Shown: piece after piece, positions 44,701 through 64,000 of the stretch
Position numbering within the stretch: the stretch's first letter is position 1
How the letters are laid out: each line of letters begins with the position of its first letter
DNA from: Anas platyrhynchos
Lineage: Eukaryota > Chordata > Aves > Anseriformes > Anatidae
Reading direction: 5' to 3'
Assembly (NCBI RefSeq): GCF_047663525.1
Contig: NC_092587.1
Span: 144,886,001-144,950,000 of the forward strand
DNA: 64,000 bases
Made by a program: the position numbers and the translations under genes
Notes under the pieces: model-generated
Told to the model about the DNA's origin: nothing
What the model saw: only the letters and a program-made list of their open reading frames with translations
The model's database searches: none

Positions 44701-44982
44701 GCCTGAAATAGTATTTCCCTAGTGACTCAGCCATGGATATTGTTGCACTGTAGCAGGCAAATGGGAGCAAGGTGAGTAAGAAAACAAAATTACCAGGTTT
44801 TCCCTGATGTCACCCTGCTTCACAAAGCACAAATGATGGCGAATAATTAATTACCTGTGTGGTTGAGGCAAAGCAGCACAAAGAAGAGTTAAAGTGAAGG
44901 CTGTACCTGTCTGCACTGTCTGCAGGAAAAGGAGGATGAGGGGAAGAAGCCACACTGCTCCACGGTGACCCATCACTGCCAT
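38177..44982 (-). CDS. Factor X-like secreted pseudoprotease with PROZ-type 5' end (five exons, predicted 345 aa)
   Basis: Minus-strand exons 44907-44982, 42281-42412, 40676-40842, 39867-39981 and 38177-38724 sum to 1038 nt with all phases matching. Predicted order: signal peptide (1-25), one EGF domain aligning with F10 EGF2 (about 28-68), linker (70-125), protease-like domain (126-345). Gla, aromatic-stack and EGF1 exons are absent. His151 (TAAHC), Asp197 (DGDIAL) and the S1-pocket Asp (DACQ) remain, but the catalytic Ser is Gly294 (GDGGGP). The R-IVGG activation site and the polybasic light-chain processing site are also missing. Donors and acceptors are all canonical and there is no frameshift or stop, so it does not look like a pseudogene. 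It lies between F10 and PROZ. The role is unknown; a decoy or cofactor is inference, with protein Z and zebrafish f7i as precedents. Exon 1 is the least certain part. Confidence 0.82.
39357..39445. repeat. AT-rich short tandem repeat with inverted symmetry
   Basis: Three near copies of TTCATAAATTACATTATGAA-like sequence lie in an intron of the factor X-like gene. Each copy is itself partly palindromic. Confidence 0.7.
39867..39981 (-). CDS. Factor X-like gene exon 4 (His-loop exon)
   Basis: Encodes [20 protein letters not shown] then [18 protein letters not shown]. The catalytic His and its disulfide loop are intact; donor GTTG|GTAAGT. Confidence 0.92.
40480..40633 (+). mobile_element. CR1 retroposon 3' fragment
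   Basis: Contains CCTGGAGGTGTTCAAGGAGA, CCAGGTGATCTTGGAGGTCT and CTTCCAACCTTAATGATTG, ending in the ATTCTGTGAT-type terminal repeat. It is just 3' of the linker exon donor of the factor X-like gene. Confidence 0.88.
40676..40842 (-). CDS. Factor X-like gene exon 3 (linker lacking activation site)
   Basis: Encodes [18 protein letters not shown], an acidic Thr/Glu-rich stretch, and [14 protein letters not shown]10 has RIVGG and a second Cys just before ECPWQ; here both are gone. Cys74 (PCGK), which tethers light and heavy chains, is kept. Confidence 0.88.
42281..42412 (-). CDS. Factor X-like gene exon 2 (EGF2-type domain)
   Basis: Encodes [20 protein letters not shown] then [18 protein letters not shown]. 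Cys spacing and CKxNNGxCxQFC match F10 EGF2. Acceptor TTTGCAG, donor GTAG|GTATGA, phase 1-1. Confidence 0.92.
42413..44906. other. Intron 1 of the factor X-like gene; no Gla or EGF1 exon found
   Basis: I read both strands for the Gla signature (ERECxEE), the 25-base FW exon and an EGF1 Cys pattern and found none. The part 42950-44300 is AT-rich and looks like an old unidentified repeat or relic. Confidence 0.65.
44907..44982 (-). CDS. Factor X-like gene exon 1 (signal peptide, PROZ-related)
   Basis: Encodes [19 protein letters not shown] then LQTVQT and one base, donor ACAG|GTACAG, phase 1. It and the DNA 5' of it align with PROZ exon 1 and promoter. Its phase fits the EGF exon at 42412. Confidence 0.72.
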
Positions 44983-45056
44983 CCTCTAAGCTCACTGAGA
45001 ATCTCCCTCTGGTTTCTCCGCAGGGCTCTGGGGCAGCTGCTAAATGAGGAACACTG

Positions 45057-45071
45057 CAGTGCAAAGGTCGC
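45057..45071 (-). promoter_or_regulatory. HNF4-like DR1 site upstream of the factor X-like gene
   Basis: Minus-strand GCGACCTTTGCACTG is close to the HNF4 DR1 consensus, 75-89 nt before the start codon. It aligns with the PROZ promoter element and suggests liver expression (inference). Confidence 0.6.
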
Positions 45072-45952
45072 TAACTCATGAGAAAACAAAACTGCTCTGA
45101 GCAAAGCCTGGGCTCAGTGTCAGCAAAGGACAACGTTAGAACAGCAAGAGCCACTGTGTCGCAGCAGTGCCACCCTGGCAGCTTGCAGGTGCCTCACGGT
45201 AGCAAAACTACCACAAGGGCAGTGTGGAGCTGAAGATTTGGATCCAGTGGAGCCTGTAAGCAGGTGTCCTGCACAGATGCAGAGGTCCTGGATGGGACCT
45301 CTGGGATACACAAAATCCAGTCTCTGTCACAAGCACCCAACCAGGCAATGCTTTCACAAATACATCAATTTCCACCTCATTCTAGAATCATTTTTTTTTT
45401 CTTTGGCAGTCTGAGGACCTGCCCATACCGGTCATATCTTCAGCTGAAAATCGGCTCCAGTTGGACACGGCATCTGCAGAAATGTGCTACCTTGCCATGC
45501 GGTAGGATGCCACAAAGAAGGCCAGCTTGTCCGCCTTCCTTCTTTAGGGTAGCCTCAATTGGTTGTATTCCTGGCAGCTAGTTACTTCCCATTTCTGAAG
45601 GACTACTGAATTTGAGACTTCACTGCTCCCCAGATAACTTCTGTTACAGGATTTTTGAGCCACAAAGGCAGAAGGTTTTCCCTGAGATCTCCTTGAACCT
45701 TCCTTGCTGCAAACGAGATGGGCTGTGTCTTTTTACCTTCACCACAGTCATGAAGATCCAATTACCTCCTACTTCTCTGCAGTATATTTTTTTTTTGTAC
45801 ACATAAAAGCTGCTGCTGTGCTTCTCCTCAGGCTCTCTATATTTTAGTTTAGAAAAGCCTCCTTTTTTCAAGACCTAGTGCCTCATGCACAAGAGGATCT
45901 TGCCCAGATACATTACCTTGGACCAAGCCTGAGCAATGCCCTACCTTCTTAT
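45072..45952. other. Intergenic DNA 5' of the factor X-like gene
   Basis: The first 50 bases still align with the PROZ upstream region (shared GAGAAAACAAAAC and GCAAAGCCTGG). Beyond that I see no gene. Confidence 0.5.
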
Positions 45953-46150
45953 TCATAGGATAATCATATAATCATTTAGGTTTGAAAAGACCCTTAATAT
46001 TATCAGGTCCAACCATCTACCTAACATTATGAAGTCCCACTACTAAACCATGCCTCTTAAATACCTCTGGGGATGGTGACTCCACCACTTCCCTGGGCAG
46101 CCCGTTCCAGTGCCTAACCACTCTTTCTGTGAAGAGATTATTATCCTCAG
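45953..46150 (-). mobile_element. CR1 retroposon 3' fragment
   Basis: Reverse-complement CR1: TCATTTAGGTTTGAAAAGAC, then GTCCAACCATCTACCT, CCACTACTAAACCATG and TGGGCAGCCCGTTCCAGTGC. Confidence 0.88.
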
Positions 46151-46329
46151 CATTTGCTTACCATAATGAGTTCTGGTATTTTTAAATCCGCCGGTTTGCC
46201 CAGAAGATGCGTGCTCTACCTCTTGCCTAGCTCTTATGACCTGTTTAAATTTTGCTAGGTGAAATTGCACCAAAATAGTTAGTGTACATAAACAAGTGTC
46301 CTTTTATTTTGTCTTTTCTTGCTGGCCGT

Positions 46330-46466
46330 AGAGTTGGTTATGGGCCTAGAAGGCCCATAACCTTGTAGGCCTTGTTAGGCCCATAACCTTGTAGGCCTTT
46401 TTAGGACCATAACCTTATGGGCCTTACTATGCCCATAGCCTTCTTAGGCCCATAACCTTGTTAGAA
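46330..46466. repeat. Minisatellite of about 26-base units with a perfect hairpin
   Basis: About five copies of a unit like AGGCCCATAACCTTGTAGGC. The left end (46336-46362) is a perfect inverted repeat: arm GGTTATGGGCCT, loop AGA, arm AGGCCCATAACC. Confidence 0.88.
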
Positions 46467-47320
46467 CCAAAGTGACATCAGCAAGAGACACATGCAAGCA
46501 GGCATGTCCCTTTAGCACTGTAGCAGAGACAACCTTACAGAACAAGGAACGAATATGAAGCCTTTGAGCCTTGGGCACTATAGGCACCTTGGCACCGGAT
46601 GAAAGTTTTGTAAAGGACAAATAAACACCGATTGCAAAGTCTAAGGACAAAGTCTCTCATACTCCACAGAATAAGGACAGTCATTACAGACTAAGCACAG
46701 TCATGCTGCACACAAACATGGACTTTCATCTCTCTCTTGCATGCTGCTGTGTTAAACCAGCTCTGTGCCTGCTCTCAAGGTGCTACTTGGCTTGACAAAG
46801 ACACTCTGGTAAAACACAGCAACTGCCACTGTTACCAGAGGCCACCTCATCACCTTAAACAGTCCACTTTGGTCTTGAGTTTCACCTCGATCCTCAGGCT
46901 TCACCAAAGCAGAACAATGCCCTTAGCACAAGTACTTAAATAGGATTTGGGTAGCACATGTGCCTGAGGACTTTCCTTTGAAAAGGGATGTGTCACCCTG
47001 ATGGGGTACATGGGGGACAAGTGGCTAGAGTGTACAAACAGGAATTGAGTGGACAGAAGAAATTAGGGAACTAACATTGCTGAACAAACATTTGAGTAAG
47101 CCTGACAAGGTTTTACACAGGTGGAGACCATCACCTTGAGGTGACTGACCTGCAGTTCTCTCTTGCTTTTACTGCTGACTGCAGCAATACTTTGGCATTG
47201 TGTGGTGTTGTCTTTCTAGTTTTTCAGCCTGATTTCTAGTGATTCAACCTGATACAGCACCAGCTATATGAAATCAGCCAGTACTCACTCAAACCCTAAG
47301 AGATAAGTGGCAGGTGCCAG
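46467..47320. other. Intergenic DNA, no gene seen
   Basis: No exon-like Cys-rich or protease-like reading, RNA gene or recognisable repeat found on either strand. Confidence 0.5.
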
Positions 47321-47324
47321 GCAA

Positions 47325-47810
47325 AATACAAGGTACCTCAGGAAGCATGGGAGCATAATAGGTTGGAGGAACCTTGGAAGGGCCATCAGGATGGCTAGGG
47401 GACTAGATGTACAATAAAAGGCTTGAGGGGATTGGGTTTGTTTAGCCAGGGAGAGTTGGGGGATCTAACAGCAGTCTTCCACTGCCTAAATGGGGATCAG
47501 ACTGAACATGGGGATCAGTCAAACATTTCCCAGAGCTGCCCAGGGGAAGAGGTAGCATTTAGAGGTTGCGACAGGGAAATTTCCCAGTATGAGAAATTTT
47601 TATCTGTGAGCATGCCAACACACAGGAACTTGTTGCCCAGAGGGGTAACAGAACCTTAGTCTCTGAAGTTTTCAAAACTTGAATGGACCAGACCCTGCAC
47701 AACCTGAGCTCACTTTGATGTTAGTCCTGCTTTAAGCATGGGGTTGGACCAGATGGCTTTAATACGTCCCTTCCACTGAAAATTATTACATGATTTCTGT
47801 GACTAGGACT
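47325..47810 (+). mobile_element. Diverged CR1 retroposon fragment
   Basis: Phrases in CR1 order: TTGGAGGAACCTTGGAAGGG, TTTAGCCAGGGAGAGTTGGG, CAGGAACTTGTTGCCCAGAG and GGGGTTGGACCAGATGGCTT, ending near ATTTCTGTGAC. Longer and older than the other copies. Confidence 0.75.
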
Positions 47811-48436
47811 GAGGCTAAGAAGGTTTGAAGAAGAAATTATGGAGGAACGCTTGACTTCATATACAAAATAACAGGAGTATCACTACTGCTGGGAAACCTT
47901 ACAGCACAAAGCAGAGTAGTACCTGGACAGACATATGAGAAATAACTGGATGTTTGCCTTTTTCTAAGAAATTAGTATCATGGCATCTAACTTGCCCTTT
48001 AATGCTATTTAGGCCAGTGGAAGACTTAAATTCCTCCCATCCATTCTCTACTTTCTCATCAGCCTTGACATGAGGCAGGTGAACTGTGTCATGCACTTGT
48101 TTAGGGGCATGCACTTTTTTCACTCTCAAACGAGACTTTGTCTTCATATGTGTAAGTTGACTGGAGAGAATAAAAAAATAAAAAAGAACAAAAAAGAAAT
48201 AATGTTTTATTTCAGATGCTGATATACATCAGTAATGCACCTTACAGTAGCACCTAGAAAAACTGCACACGCAAGGACCTCTCTGATCCTCAGCCATACA
48301 CAATCCAGATCATGATACAGGAAACAGTGAATATGCACTTTTTTTTTTCTTTTTTTTTTCTTTTTCTGAAGGAGCAGAAAACAAGTGTTCAAATTAAACT
48401 AGAGTGAAATACAATCCATAAAAAGCAAAACCACAT

Positions 48437-48442
48437 TTTATT
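48437..48442 (-). terminator. F10: Candidate poly(A) signal of F10
   Basis: AATAAA on the minus strand, about 410 nt after the F10 stop. The 3' UTR would include a T28 run (plus-strand A28 at 48761-48788). Confidence 0.4.
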
Positions 48443-48756
48443 TAGCTGCTGTGACCTAAGCAGGCAGTTTTGTGAAATGTGGTTATTTAGCAACACATAA
48501 TGAATACTTACTTGTGTCTCAGCTTTTGCCTGGAAGGAAGCTTCCATGCTCCCTTCATCTTCTAAAAACATCCACAAGTAGAAGCTAAAAAACTCTAGTA
48601 GGAACAAACTCCCTACTGAGCCAGCTGGCTGCAGTACATGTCACTAGAGGACTAAAGTCCTGGTCTTCCCACTTTCATCATGATTAGTGGGGGTTTGTAT
48701 TATTTCCAGGAACCTCTGGTGGAATCTCTTGAGCAAATAGCTCATTTAGCAGATGT

Positions 48757-48760
<4 letters not shown>

Positions 48761-48788
<28 letters not shown>
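48761..48788. repeat. Homopolymer A28 (T28 in the F10 3' UTR)
   Basis: 28 consecutive A on the plus strand, about 65 nt past the F10 stop on the minus strand. Confidence 0.95.
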
Positions 48789-48852
48789 GAATGAAGTTTC
48801 CATTAGAGAAACTGCACCCTGTTCATTAACAGAAGGATTGAGAACCACGTTG

Positions 48853-60456
<11,604 letters not shown>

Positions 60457-60490
60457 GGTGGCAGGGGGCTCCCCGCAGCTGCCAGCGGAG

Positions 60491-60535
60491 CAGGACGGGG
60501 ACAGGGACGGGGACAGGGATGGCGACAGGGGACGG
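60491..60535. repeat. GGGACR hexamer repeat at the F10 5' flank
   Basis: Five to six imperfect GGGACA/GGGACG/GGGATG units, 35-80 nt before the F10 start codon. Its G runs could form a quadruplex in the promoter or 5' UTR. Confidence 0.8.
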
Positions 60536-60559
60536 AGCTGAAGCCTTCACCTCCCCGGG

Positions 60560-63063
60560 CGGGGAGAGACTGCGGCGGCGTTGCTTCACCCTGCCCAGAA
60601 ATAGCGGAAGCGCCTGGAAGGGGGAAAGCCGCCGCGGGATTTCTCAGCCGGGGGAGGGAGGGGGGGGTTGACCGATGATGAGGCTCTACTTTTTTTAAAA
60701 AACAAAACAAAAACAACACCAGAAACCAAAAAGCAAGGAAGCTGGCTTTTTTAATTAAGCCATTTTCTCAGGGGGAAGTTGGGAAGCGAATCGTCACGTT
60801 ATGAAGCAAGGGCTGGTCGAGGCTGGCCTTGCCCGGCTTGGTGCTGGCAGGTGTGGGGCTCGCCTTGGGAGCAAAGCCAGGCCTCGGCCTCCCGCTCCCA
60901 AAACCTACGGTTTTGGACACCCCCCCCCCCCCCCAAAACCACCCCATACCTGCACCCCAACACCCCGCACCCAGACACCATCAACCACTGCCTCCTCACA
61001 CCCCCAGGGCCCGTCTGCCCCTGGCCTGGTGCTCCATGCCAGCAGCGTTGTTTTGCCATCTTCGCTCAGTGCCCTGTGGTGGGGAAGGGGTCCCCTGATC
61101 AAGGAGATGTGCCCCAGATCTGTCCTCCATCTCCCCGTTTTTTGGAGTCCCACTGTGTGGTGCCCAGTGAGGTCTCTGTGCGCTGGGGAGGCCCTGGCTG
61201 AGGCGCTGCCAAGATCCTGCCCATTGCGTCTGCTTCGTCTCCTCTGCTTGTTTAAACAAGCTGTTATGTTAAAGATATGCTTAACACCTTGCTTTATTAC
61301 GAAAAAGTCACGCAGTGCAGCCATTAATGCTGTTTGGGGTTTTTGTCTGTGTTTTGCCCTTTTTCTGCAAGATGATCTGTTCATAAATATCAATATTTAC
61401 CCAGAAGAAGTCATCCCGTGGAGCCTGCAAAACTCAAAGCTATTTGAGCTCGAGGGGACTGGAGGGGTGATTTTGCAATGCTGAGTGCCTTGTCTCAGTG
61501 AAAATCAGATTTTATTGGCTGGCTGCTGCCCTTAGTCACCTTTCTCCATGGGAATTTTCCCAATTTTCTCTTTGTTCTGCATGCTTCTTCTGCTGGTGTA
61601 TATGATTTCCTTTTTTATTTTCTCTCCCCCAGTGGGTCTGGTCTTGTTATTTCTTTAGGAATAATTAGAACCTCTGGGTTGTGTTTTTATTGTCTAAGAC
61701 CTCTTGTTTCCTGAGTCTCTGGAGTTTGCTGCCTTTCCCAATTCAGTTCTTAAACGAGTAGCCCACCATTCTATGTCAGTAATGCAGATTATAGGATGTT
61801 CAGTATTGCATGGGGTATGTACCATATAATGTCAGTGTTTTCCCCCAGTCATAGACCGCAGTCAACAGTGTGTCCTATTTAACTGATGAGCCTTTGTGAT
61901 TGAGCTGATATTCAGCGTGATTTGAATGAATCCAAAGCATAAGATTTACATAATGTACTTAAACTATTAATCCCGTGTTCAGTTTCATCTGTGATTTCCC
62001 TTACCTTTTTTTTTCTTTTTTTTTGTCTCATGCTTACATTAAGGAAACACATTTTGTAAAGATGTAGTCTGTGGCATGCTCAGAGCTCCTCAGGTTCTCC
62101 CTTGTACACATTAAGGCTTCAGAGAACTGTCTTTGAACTGTCTTTGTTTTGCAGATGATCATATTGTTCTCCTGTTCTGGCTTTAGGCCAAAGGACAGAG
62201 GACACCATTTCACTGTTAGATTATACTGGCCAACAAATTAAACAAACATTCCCTTTCACTTGTTTTCGTTCTGTATTGATAATCATAATAACAAGGCAAA
62301 GATAAGATTAAATCAGTGGCATTCTTCGCCATTCATAAATTTAGGATTGAATATTCCACTTAATAGCCTTATTGCAATAATATTTGGTGCCAGAAGACTA
62401 AAATCAAGTTTTCATAGCAGACCCGTAAATGTGGAATTAACCTTTTTCCAGCTTTCTTGTTCTGAAGAACAGTTCTCCCCTTTCAAATCTACCACTACAA
62501 GAGAAAGCTACCTTACTTAGCATGATTTAAAAGAAACTCTTCTTTCTTCTGCCATTGCATCATTATATTTCAGGACCCATCAGCACAGGAAGTCGTGAAA
62601 GCCAGAAGTGTAAATGTGTTCAAAAGAGATTGCACTTGTTTATGGAAGAATGGGTTCATTCATGGCTGTTCAAACTAATGCAACTTCTTGCTCAGGAAGC
62701 CTGTACATCACTGATAACCAGAGGGTGGGAGGGTAGCCCAAGGAAGGATCATGGTGTGCTTGACACATTACTGACAGTCTTTCTTTCAACATCTAGCTCT
62801 CTTACCAAAAATGGATAAAGAATGAAAGGGACTCTGCAGCGGGTCTGATATGGCCTTTCTGTGCCTGCTTGACATGTAGATATTCGAGTTTACAACAATA
62901 TAGAAATTATTTGATGTATTCAGGCAGGCATTAGACTCATTTCAAATCATCAATAATACCTCGTGTACCACATATCTAAGTTAATGTAGGAATGCTTCAA
63001 TAGGAAAGTGTCACAGAGAGATTAAGGGTCAATAACACAATCTGGAAATGCCCTGATTCAGCA
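60560..63063. other. Intergenic region between F10 and F7
   Basis: GC-rich to about 61200, with a C14 run near 60921, then AT-rich. It should hold the F10 promoter and F7 3' UTR. I see no other gene. Confidence 0.6.
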
Positions 63064-63605
63064 TTATGAATCCATGGACTTCTTCAACCAGTCAATGTAT
63101 TTGGATACCCTCGTATAAACCCCGTAGGTGCCTTCAACAGCACAGCCCCTTCCCCAGCTGACAATCCCAGTCAGAAACCAAGTGTTCTTGTACTTCGTAG
63201 CATGAGGTCCACCACTGTCTCCCTTGCAGGAGTCTTTAGTGCCGGTCAGGTCTCCTGCACAGAACATGTTCTCTGTAATATTTAAATCGGTCTGCTTCTC
63301 ACATTCTTGTGTCTTTACACGTGGCAAATCAACTCTCATCAGGACAGAAGAAGTAGCACCTCCATCTAGCAGACGTCCCCACCCACTCACTGTGGAGAAC
63401 TTGATGGAGGACAGCTCATACACTGCAAACCGTTTTTCAGGCAAACATATTGGCACCACGTAATCAGTGAGGTTCACAGGTGTTTCCAGTTTCAGGAGGG
63501 CAATGTCGTTATCGACTTGTCCGTACCTGTATCCTTCATGCATGATTATATTGGTAACTCCACTTTCTTGCTCAGTTTTCTCATCAACATTTATTGAGTG
63601 TTCAC
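63064..63605 (-). CDS. F7: F7 terminal exon
   Basis: Acceptor TTTTCTAG|GTGAAC; encodes [19 protein letters not shown] through GDSGGP to DWLKKSMDS and stop. Confidence 0.96.
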
Positions 63606-63890
63606 CTAGAAAAGTTATTGAGTGCATGTCAGACAGCAATTCGATTCCGTAGAAGTTTATGGAGATAGAAAGTCTCTGGACAAACACTTTTTGGTTTTCA
63701 CTCTGGCTTGCTAGAATGAGAAGTTAACATAAACACAGTCTGATGACATGGGAAAGGGAAGATACATACCCAGCCTCACTCGAAGCTCTTTAACATGGGT
63801 GTGCTCCAAACAATGAGCTGCAGTCACCACCCACTCTGGGGAAAGCAGGGTACCACCACACTTTTCTTTCTGATTCTGTATTATAAGGGC
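63064..63890 (-). CDS. F7: F7, coagulation factor VII, last two coding exons (partial)
   Basis: The tissue factor-dependent initiator of clotting. Only the protease domain lies in the window: exon 63770-63890 ([37 protein letters not shown]) and exon 63064-63605 ([33 protein letters not shown], stop at 63064). Phases match (CTGG|GTATGT to TCTAG|GTGAAC). His, Asp and Ser of the triad are present. F7 rather than another family member follows from [25 protein letters not shown] and its place upstream of F10. Gla, EGF and activation-site exons lie off the right edge. Confidence 0.94.
63770..63890 (-). CDS. F7: F7 exon with catalytic His
   Basis: Acceptor TTGGCAG, donor CTGG|GTATGT. Encodes [20 protein letters not shown] then [15 protein letters not shown]. 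Confidence 0.94.
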
Positions 63891-64000
63891 CTGCCAACAC
63901 AAAACAAATTTATGTCTGTCTTAACTGTTTTTGACCTAAATCTTGGTAAAGTCAGATTTTATATTGCTTCCTTCTGTCATTTTATGCAGCTGTTTGAGAA

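Noticed and set aside
38177-44982. Factor X-like locus as a pseudogene
   Set aside because: No stop, frameshift or broken splice site in five exons. The loss of Ser and of the activation site removes catalysis, not the reading frame.
42413-48436. Hidden Gla or EGF1 exon for the factor X-like gene
   Set aside because: Both strands were read for the Glu/Cys Gla signature and EGF Cys spacing; none was found.
63606-63687. N-terminal extension of the F7 terminal exon frame
   Set aside because: It crosses the acceptor TCTAG at 63606; the phase match with 63770 fixes the exon start.

Overview
This is a bird nuclear genome window, probably from a galliform or waterfowl relative of chicken. It has intron-rich vertebrate genes, several CR1 retroposon tails, and proteins that match bird coagulation factors closely. 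I rebuilt every gene exon by exon from reading frame, splice sites and phase. Species and names come from recognition; no search was run.

Layout, left to right. (1) 484-14633, minus strand: 5' part of CUL4A, eight coding exons; the 3' part lies off the left edge. (2) 14000-15560: CpG-rich bidirectional promoter. (3) 15340-25338, plus strand: complete PCID2, 14 coding exons, 399 aa. (4) 26733-34154, minus: complete PROZ (protein Z), eight exons, 407 aa. (5) 38177-44982, minus: a five-exon gene resembling factor X, predicted 345 aa, to which I cannot give a name. (6) 48853-60456, minus: complete F10, eight exons, 475 aa. (7) 63064-63890, minus: last two coding exons of F7. Apart from gene 5 this is the familiar vertebrate block F7-F10-PROZ-PCID2-CUL4A.

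The main discovery candidate is gene 5. Its 3' exons (second EGF, linker, protease domain) are like F10, while its first exon and promoter are clearly related to those of PROZ. It has no Gla or first-EGF exon, no Arg-Ile-Val-Gly-Gly activation site, and Gly in place of the catalytic Ser, yet every splice site and the whole frame are intact. A gene with the 5' end of PROZ and the 3' end of F10, lying between F10 and PROZ, is exactly what one unequal crossover between the two neighbours would leave. It looks like a secreted pseudoprotease related to a clotting factor.

A second surprise is that the divergent neighbours CUL4A and PCID2 each contain a minor-spliceosome AT-AC intron starting with the same 11-mer. 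F7, F10, PROZ and gene 5 would be secreted, probably liver-made plasma proteins. F7 and F10 are working proteases, PROZ is the known non-catalytic cofactor of the Z-dependent protease inhibitor, and gene 5 may be a second non-catalytic member.
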